Assembly (NCBI RefSeq): GCF_040784915.1
Contig: NZ_CP160797.1
Span: 102,501-166,500, forward strand
Direction: 5' to 3'
Length of the DNA: 64,000 nt
Source: Bacillus vallismortis
Lineage (GTDB): Bacteria; Bacillota; Bacilli; Bacillales; Bacillaceae
Below the pieces are notes generated by a model that was not told the origin of the DNA, ran no database searches, and saw only the letters and a program-made list of their open reading frames with translations. Shown here in pieces: positions 14,113-23,134 of the stretch (position 1 is the first letter of the stretch; each line of letters opens with the position of its first letter). A program made the position numbers and the translations under genes.

Positions 14113-14142
14113 TTGACGCTTTTTTGCCCAATACTGTATAAT
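14113..14142 (+). promoter_or_regulatory. sigH sigma-A promoter
   Basis: TTGACG and a perfect TATAAT are 18 bases apart, immediately after the rae1 stop. The sigH promoter of B. subtilis is sigma-A dependent and repressed by AbrB in growth; the AbrB site cannot be read from sequence alone. Confidence 0.87.
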
Positions 14143-14173
14143 ATTTCTATCTACGTGCGCCGGGGGGATCGGA

Positions 14174-14830
14174 GTGAATCTACAGAACAACAAGGGAAAA
14201 TTCAACAAAGAACAGTTTTGTCAGTTGGAGGACGAGCAGGTCATTGAAAAGGTTCATGTTGGGGACAGTGATGCGTTAGATTACTTGATTACGAAGTACC
14301 GAAACTTTGTTCGGGCAAAAGCAAGATCCTATTTTTTAATAGGAGCGGACAGAGAGGATATTGTTCAGGAAGGTATGATAGGCCTTTATAAGTCTATTCG
14401 CGACTTTAAAGAGGACAAGCTTACCTCATTCAAAGCTTTCGCAGAATTATGTATTACCCGCCAAATTATTACCGCAATAAAGACAGCTACTCGCCAGAAA
14501 CACATTCCTTTGAATTCCTACGTCTCATTAGATAAACCGATTTTTGATGAAGAATCAGACCGAACGCTGCTTGATGTTATTTCAGGAGCGAAAACCTTAA
14601 ATCCTGAGGAAATGATCATCAACCAGGAAGAATTTGATGATATTGAAATGAAAATGGGAGAAATATTAAGTGATTTAGAGAGAAAAGTACTCGTCTTATA
14701 TCTTGACGGGAGAAGTTACCAAGAGATTTCTGATGAACTGAACCGGCATGTGAAATCGATCGATAATGCCCTTCAGCGTGTGAAACGCAAGCTGGAGAAG
14801 TACTTGGAAATTCGCGAAATCAGTTTTTGA
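14174..14830 (+). CDS. sigH: RNA polymerase sigma factor SigH (Spo0H)
   Basis: 218 residues from GTG 14174, behind GGGGGGATCGGAG. Sigma-H directs transcription at the transition to stationary phase, including spo0A, spo0F, ftsAZ and competence genes. Region 2 is visible (DREDIVQEGMIGLYKSIRDF) and region 4 contains a helix-turn-helix (GRSYQEISDELNRHVKSID). The C-terminus ends in SF where I remember SL in strain 168. Confidence 0.97.
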   Translation: MNLQNNKGKFNKEQFCQLEDEQVIEKVHVGDSDALDYLITKYRNFVRAKARSYFLIGADREDIVQEGMIGLYKSIRDFKEDKLTSFKAFAELCITRQIITAIKTATRQKHIPLNSYVSLDKPIFDEESDRTLLDVISGAKTLNPEEMIINQEEFDDIEMKMGEILSDLERKVLVLYLDGRSYQEISDELNRHVKSIDNALQRVKRKLEKYLEIREISF

Positions 14831-14847
14831 TAGGGATTTAAGTGATA

Positions 14848-14877
14848 TTGACAGTATTTTTCTTACTGTGATATGTT
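14848..14877 (+). promoter_or_regulatory. Promoter for rpmGB-secE
   Basis: A perfect TTGACA, an 18-base spacer and TATGTT with an extended TGA just before the -10. It lies just after sigH and before rpmGB, and would give rpmGB-secE a start independent of SigH expression. Confidence 0.7.
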
Positions 14878-14922
14878 ACTAAAGATAAGAACTAATGTCT
14901 ATTTAGAAAAAGGTGTAATGAC

Positions 14923-15072
14923 ATGAGAAAAAAGATTACCTTGGCATGCAAGACTTGCGGAAACCGTAATTATACGACAATGAAGAGCTCTGCATCAGCG
15001 GCTGAGCGATTAGAAGTAAAGAAATACTGCAGTACTTGCAATTCACATACAGCTCATCTTGAAACAAAATAG
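14923..15072 (+). CDS. rpmGB: Ribosomal protein L33 (zinc type)
   Basis: 49 residues. Start ATGAGAAAAAAGATT follows AAAAGGTG. Two CxxC pairs are intact (CKTC at 9-12 and CSTC at 36-39), so this is the zinc-binding C+ form of L33 rather than a zinc-free paralogue. In B. subtilis this locus is often a non-functional frameshifted copy or an expressed minor one in some strains; here the frame is uninterrupted. L33 sits near the E site of the 50S subunit. Confidence 0.93.
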
Positions 15073-15105
15073 TTTTTGCGCTTTTAAATTGTGGAGGTCT
15101 TTTAC

Positions 15106-15285
15106 ATGCGTATTATGAGATTCTTTAAAGATGTTGGGAAAGAAATGAAAAAGGTAAGCTGGCCTAAAGGAAAAGAGTTAACGCGTTATACCATTACGGT
15201 GATTTCAACAGTTATCTTTTTTATTATCTTTTTTGCCCTCCTTGATACAGGAATTTCTCAATTAATTCGTTTAATAGTTGAATAA
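15106..15285 (+). CDS. secE: Preprotein translocase subunit SecE
   Basis: 59 residues from ATG 15106, behind TGGAGGTC; an upstream ATG at 15091 overlaps that ribosome site. Single-span SecE: an amphipathic N-terminal helix (FFKDVGKEMKKVSWPKGKEL) and one transmembrane helix (about 30-50). It clamps the two halves of SecY, which is encoded at 42104. The secE-nusG pairing is ancient and conserved. Confidence 0.96.
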   Translation: MRIMRFFKDVGKEMKKVSWPKGKELTRYTITVISTVIFFIIFFALLDTGISQLIRLIVE

Positions 15286-15308
15286 TGATCAGCAATACGT
15301 GCTATAAT
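15278..15308 (+). promoter_or_regulatory. Candidate promoter at the secE 3' end
   Basis: Perfect TATAAT with an extended TGC in front, and TTGAAT 19 bases upstream within the last secE codons. Transcription from it would begin near 15315 and meet the terminator at 15329 almost at once. Confidence 0.5.
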
Positions 15309-15328
15309 AGATCATAATATCACTTGCC

Positions 15329-15351
15329 AAAACCCGTTCAGCGGGTTTTTT
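15329..15351 (+). terminator. secE terminator
   Basis: AAAACCCG pairs with CGGGTTTT around a five-base loop (TTCAG), followed by a T-rich tail TTTTTTATT. It would end rpmGB-secE transcripts before nusG. Confidence 0.88.
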
Positions 15352-15382
15352 ATTGTGGCTTAAAATGAAAGTTATCATAGGC

Positions 15383-15410
15383 TTGACGCCTATTTTTTGA
15401 GCGTTATGGT
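15383..15410 (+). promoter_or_regulatory. nusG promoter
   Basis: TTGACG and TATGGT are 16 bases apart, placed between the secE terminator and nusG. The -10 is imperfect, so strength is uncertain. Confidence 0.55.
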
Positions 15411-15462
15411 AATTCACTAAAACCAAATGCGGGGAGGGAAGGACTGGACAGTCCTGAAGAGA

Positions 15463-15996
15463 ATGGAAAAGAATTGGTATGTTGTTCACACGTACTCTGG
15501 TTATGAGAATAAAGTAAAAGCCAACTTGGAAAAACGTGTTGAATCAATGGGGATGCAAGATAAAATTTTCCGTGTAGTCGTACCTGAAGAAGAAGAAACG
15601 GATATCAAAAACGGCAAGAAAAAAGTGGTGAAAAAGAAAGTATTCCCTGGTTATGTGCTTGTTGAAATTGTAATGACAGACGACTCTTGGTATGTTGTCC
15701 GCAACACGCCGGGCGTTACTGGATTCGTAGGATCTGCCGGCTCTGGTTCAAAACCTACGGCGCTTCTTCCGGGCGAAGCAGAAACCATTCTGAAGAGAAT
15801 GGGCATGGACGAACGCAAAACGGACATTGACTTTGAACTGAAAGAGACAGTGAAAGTAATAGACGGACCTTTTGCTAACTTTACTGGGTCAATTGAAGAG
15901 ATTGATTATGATAAAAGCAAGGTCAAAGTTTTCGTTAATATGTTCGGCCGGGAAACGCCGGTTGAGCTGGAATTTACCCAAATCGATAAATTGTAA
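15463..15996 (+). CDS. nusG: Transcription elongation/termination factor NusG
   Basis: 177 residues from ATG 15463 (MEKNWYVVHTYSGYENK), the family start. NusG binds RNA polymerase, stimulates pausing at specific sites in B. subtilis and links to ribosomes. The N-terminal NGN domain is followed by a C-terminal KOW domain (VIDGPFANFTGSIEEIDYDK). The expected ribosome site GGGGAGGG is about 25 bases before this ATG, with a small hairpin in between; only GAAGAG lies at the normal distance. Confidence 0.96.
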   Translation: MEKNWYVVHTYSGYENKVKANLEKRVESMGMQDKIFRVVVPEEEETDIKNGKKKVVKKKVFPGYVLVEIVMTDDSWYVVRNTPGVTGFVGSAGSGSKPTALLPGEAETILKRMGMDERKTDIDFELKETVKVIDGPFANFTGSIEEIDYDKSKVKVFVNMFGRETPVELEFTQIDKL

Positions 15997-16007
15997 TGTG
16001 AAAAAAC

Positions 16008-16036
16008 TTGAAATTGCTATATATAAATGATAATAT
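16008..16036 (+). promoter_or_regulatory. rplK-rplA promoter
   Basis: TTGAAA, 17 bases, then TAATAT with an extended TGA. A leader of about 120 bases follows before rplK, containing a small CTTGGA/TCCAAG hairpin and the L1-stalk-like motif. Confidence 0.8.
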
Positions 16037-16112
16037 AGCAAAGGTACGTCTTGGACTTATCCAAGGCAACTAGCTTGATATTTCGTCATTCATATAAAGA
16101 ATGAAACCTTGA

Positions 16113-16139
16113 GTGGGAGGGTTTACCCTATTACCACAT
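16113..16139 (+). promoter_or_regulatory. L1-stalk-like motif in the rplK leader
   Basis: GTGGGAGG, then GGGTTTACCC as a small inner hairpin, then TATTACCACAT. Outer GTGG/CCAC and inner GGG/CCC stems flank an asymmetric GA/TATTA loop. The 23S rRNA L1-binding stalk base has the same GTGGGAGG ... ACCAC layout, so this is a probable autoregulatory site for L1. The role is inferred. Confidence 0.6.
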
Positions 16140-16163
16140 CACGGACTTAAGGAGGTGTGTCTC

Positions 16164-16589
16164 GTGGCTAAAAAAGTAGTAAAAGTTGTAAAATTGCAAA
16201 TTCCTGCTGGAAAAGCTAACCCAGCACCACCAGTTGGACCTGCACTTGGTCAAGCCGGTGTTAACATCATGGGATTCTGTAAGGAGTTCAACGCTCGTAC
16301 AGCTGACCAAGCTGGTTTAATTATTCCTGTTGAAATTTCGGTTTACGAAGACCGTTCATTTACATTTATTACAAAAACTCCACCTGCTGCTGTATTGCTT
16401 AAAAAAGCGGCTGGAATTGAGTCTGGTTCTGGTGAACCAAACCGTAATAAAGTGGCAACCGTTAAGCGCGATAAAGTACGCGAAATCGCTGAAACGAAAA
16501 TGCCTGACTTAAACGCAGCAGACGTTGAAGCGGCAATGCGCATGGTTGAAGGTACTGCCCGTAGTATGGGTATTGTAATCGAGGATTAA
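16164..16589 (+). CDS. rplK: Ribosomal protein L11
   Basis: 141 residues from GTG 16164, behind a strong AAGGAGGTG. L11 binds the GTPase-associated region of 23S rRNA and is needed for RelA activation and thiopeptide binding. The N-terminal domain has the proline-rich [19 protein letters not shown] segment and the C-terminal RNA-binding domain follows. It is the first gene of the rplKA pair; the leader carries an L1-type motif. Confidence 0.97.
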
Positions 16590-16602
16590 TTTGTTTCTTG
16601 TC

Positions 16603-16632
16603 GGGTTGCGAGTTTTAACAAGTTCGCAACCC
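16603..16632 (+). other. rplK-rplA intercistronic hairpin
   Basis: GGGTTGCGA pairs perfectly with TCGCAACCC around a 12-base loop. The following bases (TTATTCG) are not a full T-run, so it is more likely a partial attenuator or stability element than a strong terminator. Confidence 0.55.
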
Positions 16633-16638
16633 TTATTC

Positions 16639-16666
16639 GTGGGAGGTTATTCCGCTATAACCACAT
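16639..16666 (+). promoter_or_regulatory. L1-stalk-like motif before rplA
   Basis: A second copy of the GTGGGAGG ... TATAACCACAT pattern seen before rplK, just upstream of the rplA ribosome site AAGGAGG. Matching ends with a different middle argue for selection on the protein-binding ends. L1 binding here would mask rplA translation; this is inferred. Confidence 0.6.
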
Positions 16667-16683
16667 AAGGAGGAAATTTTAAA

Positions 16684-17382
16684 ATGGCTAAAAAAGGTAA
16701 AAAGTACGCTGAAGCTGCTAAGCTTGTAGATCGTTCAAAAGCTTACGACGTTTCTGAAGCAGTAGCTCTCGTTAAAAAAACAAACACAGCTAAATTCGAC
16801 GCTACAGTTGAAGTGGCTTTCCGTCTAGGGGTTGACCCTCGTAAAAACGACCAGCAAATCCGTGGAGCAGTTGTGCTTCCAAACGGAACTGGTAAAACTC
16901 AGCGCGTTCTCGTTTTCGCAAAAGGCGAAAAAGCGAAAGAAGCTGAAGCTGCTGGTGCAGATTTCGTTGGCGATACTGACTACATCAACAAAATTCAACA
17001 AGGCTGGTTCGATTTCGATGTAATCGTAGCAACACCTGACATGATGGGTGAAGTTGGTAAAATCGGCCGTGTACTTGGACCAAAAGGTTTAATGCCAAAC
17101 CCTAAAACTGGTACAGTTACTTTCGAAGTTGAAAAAGCAATCGGCGAAATCAAAGCTGGTAAAGTTGAATACCGTGTTGATAAAGCTGGAAACATTCATG
17201 TTCCTATCGGTAAAGTTTCTTTCGAGGATGAAAAACTTGTTGAGAACTTCACAACAATGTACGATACAATCCTGAAAGCTAAACCTGCTGCAGCAAAAGG
17301 CGTTTACGTGAAAAACGTTGCGGTAACTTCTACTATGGGACCTGGTGTCAAAGTAGACTCTTCAACTTTCAACGTAAAATAA
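16684..17382 (+). CDS. rplA: Ribosomal protein L1
   Basis: 232 residues. L1 forms the mobile stalk by the E site and, in many bacteria, represses its own operon by binding mRNA. The hallmark [22 protein letters not shown] is cut short here as [13 protein letters not shown] near residue 131. ATG 16684 follows AAGGAGG, which directly adjoins the stalk-like motif. Complete and of usual length. Confidence 0.97.
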   Translation: MAKKGKKYAEAAKLVDRSKAYDVSEAVALVKKTNTAKFDATVEVAFRLGVDPRKNDQQIRGAVVLPNGTGKTQRVLVFAKGEKAKEAEAAGADFVGDTDYINKIQQGWFDFDVIVATPDMMGEVGKIGRVLGPKGLMPNPKTGTVTFEVEKAIGEIKAGKVEYRVDKAGNIHVPIGKVSFEDEKLVENFTTMYDTILKAKPAAAKGVYVKNVAVTSTMGPGVKVDSSTFNVK

Positions 17383-17384
17383 TA

Positions 17385-17413
17385 TTGACACGACATCAAC
17401 ATTCTGATATTAT
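17385..17413 (+). promoter_or_regulatory. rplJL promoter
   Basis: TTGACA, 17 bases and TATTAT with an extended TGA, starting two bases after the rplA stop. It would start the L10 leader near 17420. Confidence 0.75.
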
Positions 17414-17419
17414 TCAAAA

Positions 17420-17633
17420 TGTTGTAAAATAGAATATCATTTATACCGTAGACAGTAGGGGCCTAACCGCTTAATCTTCCTACCGAGGTGTATATTATCA
17501 CAGCTATTACGTTACGTATGCTTGTATATACAGCCTCCATGTCTCATGGAGGCTTTTTATATGGAATCCGTCGTCTCGGTCGTGATCACCTAACGGTATA
17601 AGTGTTACACAAGAATCTACAGGAGGTGTAACC
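17420..17633 (+). promoter_or_regulatory. L10 leader with attenuator (rplJ leader)
   Basis: A structured leader of about 210 bases before rplJ. It contains a clear intrinsic terminator at 17532-17559 (GCCTCCATG/CATGGAGGC plus TTTTTAT). The segment TACCGTAGACAGTAGGGG is followed later by CACCTAACGGTATAAGTG, which can pair with the early TACCGT. In B. subtilis the L10-L12 complex binds this leader and promotes termination, so rplJL synthesis follows demand. Confidence 0.88.
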
Positions 17634-18134
17634 ATGAGCAGCGCAATTGAAACAAAAAAAGTTGTTGTTGAAGAAATTGCTTCTAAACTGAAAGAAAGTA
17701 AATCAACGATCATCGTTGACTACCGCGGACTTACCGTTTCTGAAGTAACAGAACTTCGTAAACAGCTTCGCGAAGCTAACGTTGAGTTCAAAGTTTACAA
17801 AAATACGATGACTCGCCGTGCGGTTGAACAAGCTGAGCTTAATGGTTTGAATGATTTCTTAACTGGACCGAACGCGATCGCATTCAGTACTGAAGATGTT
17901 GTCGCTCCGGCTAAAGTTCTTAATGACTTCGCTAAAAATCACGAAGCTCTTGAAATTAAAGCTGGCGTTATCGAAGGCAAAGTTTCTAGTGTTGAAGAAG
18001 TGAAAGCTCTTGCTGAACTTCCATCACGCGATGGCTTGCTTTCTATGTTGCTTAGCGTACTTCAAGCTCCAGTTCGCAACTTTGCTCTTGCTGCAAAAGC
18101 TGTGGCAGAACAAAAAGAAGAACAAGGCGCTTAA
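17634..18134 (+). CDS. rplJ: Ribosomal protein L10
   Basis: 166 residues. L10 anchors the L7/L12 dimers to the stalk base; the C-terminal helix ([22 protein letters not shown]) is the L12-binding part. ATG 17634 follows CAGGAGGTG. It lies behind the L10 attenuator leader and is 45 bases before rplL, its partner. Confidence 0.97.
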   Translation: MSSAIETKKVVVEEIASKLKESKSTIIVDYRGLTVSEVTELRKQLREANVEFKVYKNTMTRRAVEQAELNGLNDFLTGPNAIAFSTEDVVAPAKVLNDFAKNHEALEIKAGVIEGKVSSVEEVKALAELPSRDGLLSMLLSVLQAPVRNFALAAKAVAEQKEEQGA

Positions 18135-18179
18135 TCTAATTATCTTTTCATAAATTAAAACAAAATGGAGGAATTACAA

Positions 18180-18551
18180 ATGGCTTTAAATATCGAAGAA
18201 ATCATTGCTTCCGTTAAAGAAGCAACTGTACTTGAATTGAACGACCTAGTAAAAGCAATCGAAGAAGAGTTTGGCGTAACTGCTGCTGCTCCTGTAGCTG
18301 TAGCTGGCGGAGCTGCTGCAGGCGGAGCTGCTGAAGAGCAAAGCGAATTCGACCTTATCCTTGCTGGTGCAGGTTCTCAAAAAATCAAAGTTATCAAAGT
18401 TGTACGTGAAATCACTGGTCTTGGCTTGAAAGAAGCTAAAGAACTTGTTGACAACACTCCAAAACCACTTAAAGAAGGTATTGCTAAAGAAGAAGCTGAA
18501 GAGCTTAAAGCTAAACTTGAAGAAGTTGGCGCTTCTGTAGAAGTTAAGTAA
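18180..18551 (+). CDS. rplL: Ribosomal protein L7/L12
   Basis: 123 residues from ATG 18180 behind TGGAGGAAT; a start at 18165 would include that ribosome site. L12 recruits the translational GTPases. N-terminal dimerisation helices, an Ala/Gly-rich hinge ([17 protein letters not shown]) and the compact C-terminal domain with [10 protein letters not shown] are all present. The gene ends 21 bases before a terminator. Confidence 0.97.
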
Positions 18552-18572
18552 TCTTCACTTACCTGTAGGGGG

Positions 18573-18600
18573 AGCTCGCTTTTATGAGGCGGGCTTTTTC
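18573..18600 (+). terminator. rplL terminator
   Basis: AGCTCGC and GCGGGCT pair (one G-T pair) around TTTTATGAG, followed by TTTTTC. It separates rplJL from ybxB-rpoBC and probably allows some read-through. Confidence 0.75.
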
Positions 18601-18640
18601 TTTGCCATTCTTTATGCCATTACAAAAGGAGGTTCTAATA

Positions 18641-19246
18641 ATGAGTGAGCATTATTATTCAGATAAACCTTCAGTTAAAAGCAACAAGCAAACCTGGTCT
18701 TTTAGGCTTCGTAAAAAAGATTTCACGTTTACCAGCGACAGCGGGGTTTTTTCTAAAAAGGAAGTTGATTTCGGCTCCCGCCTGCTGATTGATTCTTTTG
18801 AAGAGCCTGAAGTTGAGGGCGGCATTCTGGATGTTGGCTGCGGGTACGGCCCGATTGGTTTATCGCTCGCCAGCGACTTTAAAGACCGGACCATCCACAT
18901 GATTGACGTTAATGAGAGAGCCGTAGAGCTATCAAATGAAAATGCGGAACAAAATGGAATAACAAACGTTAAGATTTATCAGAGTGATTTGTTTTCGAAC
19001 GTTGATTCTGCTCAAACATTTGCTTCTATTCTTACAAATCCCCCAATCCGAGCCGGAAAAAAAGTTGTCCATGCTATCTTTGAGAAAAGCGCTGAACACT
19101 TAAAAACTTCAGGTGAGTTGTGGATCGTCATACAGAAAAAACAAGGCGCGCCTTCTGCCATTGAAAAGCTCGAGGAATTGTTCGATGAAGTTTCTGTCGT
19201 TCAAAAAAAGAAAGGCTATTATATCATAAAAGCAAAAAAAGTTTGA
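18641..19246 (+). CDS. ybxB: RsmC-like rRNA guanine methyltransferase YbxB
   Basis: 201 residues from ATG 18641 behind AAAAGGAGG; the frame opens at 18584 inside the rplL terminator and that start is rejected. Class I SAM methyltransferase: motif I is LDVGCGYGPIG and the catalytic motif is NPPI. This combination marks the RsmC/RlmG family that makes m2G in rRNA. The exact base modified in Bacillus is not settled by sequence. Its position between rplL and rpoB is conserved in Bacillus. Confidence 0.9.
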   Translation: MSEHYYSDKPSVKSNKQTWSFRLRKKDFTFTSDSGVFSKKEVDFGSRLLIDSFEEPEVEGGILDVGCGYGPIGLSLASDFKDRTIHMIDVNERAVELSNENAEQNGITNVKIYQSDLFSNVDSAQTFASILTNPPIRAGKKVVHAIFEKSAEHLKTSGELWIVIQKKQGAPSAIEKLEELFDEVSVVQKKKGYYIIKAKKV

Positions 19247-19271
19247 CTCGGTATTTTAGCTATGTTAATAT
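19243..19271 (+). promoter_or_regulatory. rpoB distal promoter
   Basis: TTGACT overlaps the ybxB stop; 17 bases later comes TAATAT with an extended TGT. The transcript would carry about 215 bases of leader before rpoB. Confidence 0.75.
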
Positions 19272-19437
19272 TATAAAATGCCAATGTATATATTTTGCTT
19301 GATATGATGAATTGTCAATATCTATGTATAAATTATACAAGTATGGAAATGCTAATAAAATCGGTATTTGTTTTTGGATGTGGTTTTCTTAATTAGAAAC
19401 CCTTTTTTCTTTTGTCTTGTAAAAGTATTTTCTTTCT

Positions 19438-19466
19438 TTGGAAGAAATGCTTATTACACATATAAT
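19438..19466 (+). promoter_or_regulatory. rpoB proximal promoter candidate
   Basis: TTGGAA and a perfect TATAAT at 17-base spacing. Start would be near 19473, leaving only about 20 bases before the rpoB TTG, including its ribosome site. Confidence 0.6.
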
Positions 19467-19491
19467 ACGCATGATTTGAGGGGTGAATCAG

Positions 19492-22400
19492 TTGACAGGT
19501 CAACTAGTTCAGTATGGACGACACCGCCAGCGCAGAAGCTATGCTCGCATTAGCGAAGTGTTAGAATTACCAAATCTCATTGAAATTCAAACCTCTTCTT
19601 ATCAGTGGTTTCTTGATGAGGGTCTTAGAGAGATGTTTCAAGACATATCACCAATTGAGGATTTCACTGGTAACCTCTCTCTTGAGTTCATTGATTATAG
19701 TTTAGGTGAGCCTAAATATCCTGTAGAGGAATCAAAAGAACGTGATGTGACTTACTCAGCTCCGCTAAGAGTGAAGGTTCGTTTAATTAACAAAGAAACT
19801 GGAGAGGTAAAAGACCAAGATGTCTTCATGGGGGATTTCCCGATTATGACAGATACAGGTACTTTTATCATTAATGGTGCGGAACGTGTAATCGTTTCCC
19901 AGCTTGTTCGGTCTCCAAGTGTATATTTCAGTGGTAAAGTAGACAAAAACGGTAAAAAAGGTTTTACCGCAACTGTCATTCCAAACCGTGGCGCATGGTT
20001 AGAATACGAAACTGATGCGAAAGATGTTGTTTATGTCCGCATTGATCGCACACGTAAGTTGCCGGTTACGGTTCTTTTGCGTGCTCTCGGCTTCGGTTCC
20101 GATCAAGAGATTCTTGATCTCGTAGGAGAAAATGAATACCTGCGAAATACGCTTGATAAAGATAACACAGAAAATAGCGACAAAGCTTTGCTTGAAATTT
20201 ACGAACGTCTCCGTCCTGGAGAGCCACCTACAGTTGAAAATGCGAAAAGCTTGCTTGATTCGCGTTTCTTTGATCCGAAACGTTACGATCTTGCCAATGT
20301 AGGACGCTATAAAATTAATAAAAAACTTCATATTAAGAATCGCCTCTTTAATCAGAGACTTGCTGAAACGCTTGTTGACCCTGAAACAGGAGAAATCCTT
20401 GCTGAAAAAGGTCAGATTCTTGATAGAAGAACACTTGATAAAGTACTGCCATACTTAGAAAGCGGAATCGGTTTCAGAAAGCTGTATCCAAATGGCGGTG
20501 TTGTTGAAGATGAAGTAACTCTTCAATCGATTAAAATCTATGCTCCGACTGACCAAGAAGGAGAACAGGTTATCAATGTAATCGGCAATGCTTACATTGA
20601 AGAAGAGATTAAAAACATTACGCCTGCTGATATTATTTCCTCTATCAGCTACTTCTTCAACCTGCTGCACGGAGTAGGCGATACAGATGATATCGATCAT
20701 CTTGGAAACCGCCGTTTACGTTCTGTAGGTGAACTTCTCCAGAACCAATTCCGTATCGGGTTAAGCCGTATGGAGCGTGTGGTTCGTGAGAGAATGTCAA
20801 TTCAAGATACGAATACAATTACGCCTCAGCAGTTGATCAATATTCGTCCTGTTATTGCGTCCATTAAAGAGTTCTTTGGAAGCTCTCAGCTTTCCCAGTT
20901 CATGGACCAGACGAACCCGCTTGCTGAATTAACGCATAAGCGTCGTCTGTCAGCATTAGGACCAGGCGGATTGACACGTGAACGTGCCGGAATGGAAGTG
21001 CGTGACGTTCACTACTCCCACTATGGCCGTATGTGTCCGATTGAAACACCTGAGGGTCCAAACATCGGTTTGATCAACTCGCTTTCATCTTATGCAAAAG
21101 TAAACCGTTTTGGTTTCATCGAAACGCCTTATCGCCGTGTTGACCCTGAAACAGGGAAGGTAACGGGCAGAATCGATTACTTAACTGCTGATGAAGAGGA
21201 TAACTATGTTGTCGCTCAGGCGAACGCTCGTCTTGATGACGATGGCTCATTTATTGATGACAGCATCATCGCCCGTTTCCGCGGGGAGAACACCGTTGTT
21301 TCCAGAAACCGTGTGGATTACATGGATGTATCACCTAAGCAGGTTGTTTCTGCTGCGACAGCATGTATCCCGTTCCTAGAAAACGATGACTCCAACCGTG
21401 CCCTCATGGGAGCGAACATGCAACGTCAGGCTGTGCCTTTGATGCAGCCGGAAGCGCCGTTCGTTGGAACTGGTATGGAATATGTATCAGGTAAAGACTC
21501 TGGTGCCGCTGTTATTTGTAAACACCCTGGTATCGTTGAACGCGTAGAAGCGAAGAACGTTTGGGTTCGCCGTTATGAAGAAGTAGATGGTCAAAAAGTA
21601 AAAGGGAACCTGGATAAATACAGCATGCTGAAATTTGTCCGCTCCAACCAAGGTACTTGCTACAATCAACGTCCGATCGTAAGTGTCGGCGATGAAGTGG
21701 TAAAAGGAGAAATCCTTGCTGACGGTCCTTCTATGGAGCTTGGTGAACTTGCACTTGGCCGTAACGTAATGGTTGGCTTCATGACTTGGGATGGCTACAA
21801 CTATGAGGATGCCATCATCATGAGTGAACGCCTTGTGAAGGATGATGTTTATACATCTATCCACATTGAAGAATATGAATCAGAAGCACGCGATACGAAA
21901 CTTGGACCTGAAGAAATCACTCGCGATATTCCAAACGTCGGTGAAGATGCGCTTCGCAATCTTGATGACCGCGGAATCATCCGTATTGGGGCAGAAGTGA
22001 AAGACGGAGATCTTCTTGTTGGTAAAGTAACGCCTAAAGGTGTAACTGAACTGACTGCTGAAGAACGCCTGCTTCACGCCATCTTTGGTGAAAAGGCCCG
22101 CGAGGTTCGTGATACTTCTCTTCGTGTGCCTCACGGCGGCGGCGGAATTATCCACGACGTTAAAGTCTTCAATCGTGAAGACGGAGATGAACTTCCTCCA
22201 GGCGTTAACCAGTTGGTACGTGTGTATATCGTTCAGAAACGTAAGATTTCTGAAGGGGATAAAATGGCCGGTCGTCACGGTAACAAAGGTGTTATCTCTA
22301 AGATTCTTCCTGAAGAGGATATGCCTTACCTTCCTGACGGCACACCAATTGATATCATGCTTAACCCGCTGGGCGTACCATCACGTATGAACATCGGGCA

Positions 22401-23073
22401 GGTATTGGAGCTCCATATGGGTATGGCCGCTCGTTATCTCGGCATCCACATTGCGTCACCGGTATTTGACGGAGCGCGTGAAGAGGATGTTTGGGAAACA
22501 CTTGAAGAAGCCGGAATGTCTCGTGACGCCAAAACGGTTCTTTACGACGGGCGTAGCGGAGAGCCGTTTGATAACCGTGTATCTGTTGGTATTATGTACA
22601 TGATTAAACTGGCTCACATGGTTGACGATAAACTTCATGCGCGCTCTACAGGCCCTTACTCACTTGTTACGCAGCAGCCTCTTGGCGGTAAAGCGCAATT
22701 TGGCGGACAGCGTTTTGGTGAGATGGAGGTTTGGGCACTTGAAGCTTACGGTGCGGCTTACACTCTTCAAGAAATTCTGACTGTTAAATCTGATGACGTG
22801 GTTGGACGTGTGAAAACATACGAAGCCATCGTTAAAGGCGACAACGTTCCTGAACCAGGTGTTCCGGAATCATTCAAAGTATTAATCAAGGAACTTCAAA
22901 GCTTAGGTATGGATGTCAAAATCCTTTCTGGTGATGAAGAAGAAATAGAAATGAGAGATTTAGAAGACGAAGAAGATGCAAAACAAGCTGACGGCCTGGC
23001 GTTATCAGGTGATGAAGAGCCGGAGGAAACAGCATCTGCAGACGTTGAACGAGATGTAGTAACAAAAGAATAA
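19492..23073 (+). CDS. rpoB: RNA polymerase beta subunit
   Basis: 1193 residues from TTG 19492, the start used in B. subtilis ([13 protein letters not shown]). A GTG at 19483 is possible but lies within the AGGGGTGA ribosome site. The rifampicin-binding cluster ([17 protein letters not shown], then [10 protein letters not shown]) shows the wild-type Gln, His and Ser residues, so sensitivity is predicted. Later signatures such as [13 protein letters not shown] are intact. The acidic C-terminal tail ([17 protein letters not shown]) is typical of Bacillus. It precedes rpoC by 61 bases. Confidence 0.98.
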   Translation: MTGQLVQYGRHRQRRSYARISEVLELPNLIEIQTSSYQWFLDEGLREMFQDISPIEDFTGNLSLEFIDYSLGEPKYPVEESKERDVTYSAPLRVKVRLINKETGEVKDQDVFMGDFPIMTDTGTFIINGAERVIVSQLVRSPSVYFSGKVDKNGKKGFTATVIPNRGAWLEYETDAKDVVYVRIDRTRKLPVTVLLRALGFGSDQEILDLVGENEYLRNTLDKDNTENSDKALLEIYERLRPGEPPTVENAKSLLDSRFFDPKRYDLANVGRYKINKKLHIKNRLFNQRLAETLVDPETGEILAEKGQILDRRTLDKVLPYLESGIGFRKLYPNGGVVEDEVTLQSIKIYAPTDQEGEQVINVIGNAYIEEEIKNITPADIISSISYFFNLLHGVGDTDDIDHLGNRRLRSVGELLQNQFRIGLSRMERVVRERMSIQDTNTITPQQLINIRPVIASIKEFFGSSQLSQFMDQTNPLAELTHKRRLSALGPGGLTRERAGMEVRDVHYSHYGRMCPIETPEGPNIGLINSLSSYAKVNRFGFIETPYRRVDPETGKVTGRIDYLTADEEDNYVVAQANARLDDDGSFIDDSIIARFRGENTVVSRNRVDYMDVSPKQVVSAATACIPFLENDDSNRALMGANMQRQAVPLMQPEAPFVGTGMEYVSGKDSGAAVICKHPGIVERVEAKNVWVRRYEEVDGQKVKGNLDKYSMLKFVRSNQGTCYNQRPIVSVGDEVVKGEILADGPSMELGELALGRNVMVGFMTWDGYNYEDAIIMSERLVKDDVYTSIHIEEYESEARDTKLGPEEITRDIPNVGEDALRNLDDRGIIRIGAEVKDGDLLVGKVTPKGVTELTAEERLLHAIFGEKAREVRDTSLRVPHGGGGIIHDVKVFNREDGDELPPGVNQLVRVYIVQKRKISEGDKMAGRHGNKGVISKILPEEDMPYLPDGTPIDIMLNPLGVPSRMNIGQVLELHMGMAARYLGIHIASPVFDGAREEDVWETLEEAGMSRDAKTVLYDGRSGEPFDNRVSVGIMYMIKLAHMVDDKLHARSTGPYSLVTQQPLGGKAQFGGQRFGEMEVWALEAYGAAYTLQEILTVKSDDVVGRVKTYEAIVKGDNVPEPGVPESFKVLIKELQSLGMDVKILSGDEEEIEMRDLEDEEDAKQADGLALSGDEEPEETASADVERDVVTKE

Positions 23074-23134
23074 TCTCTAGTTATAAAGGCAAGTGACATC
23101 GGTTAATCCGAAGATAAAAAGGGAGGTAGGCCCC

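Noticed and set aside
19368..19553. A 61-codon forward frame in the ybxB-rpoB gap
   Set aside because: It overlaps the proximal promoter, the rpoB ribosome site and the rpoB start in another frame; low complexity and no ribosome site.
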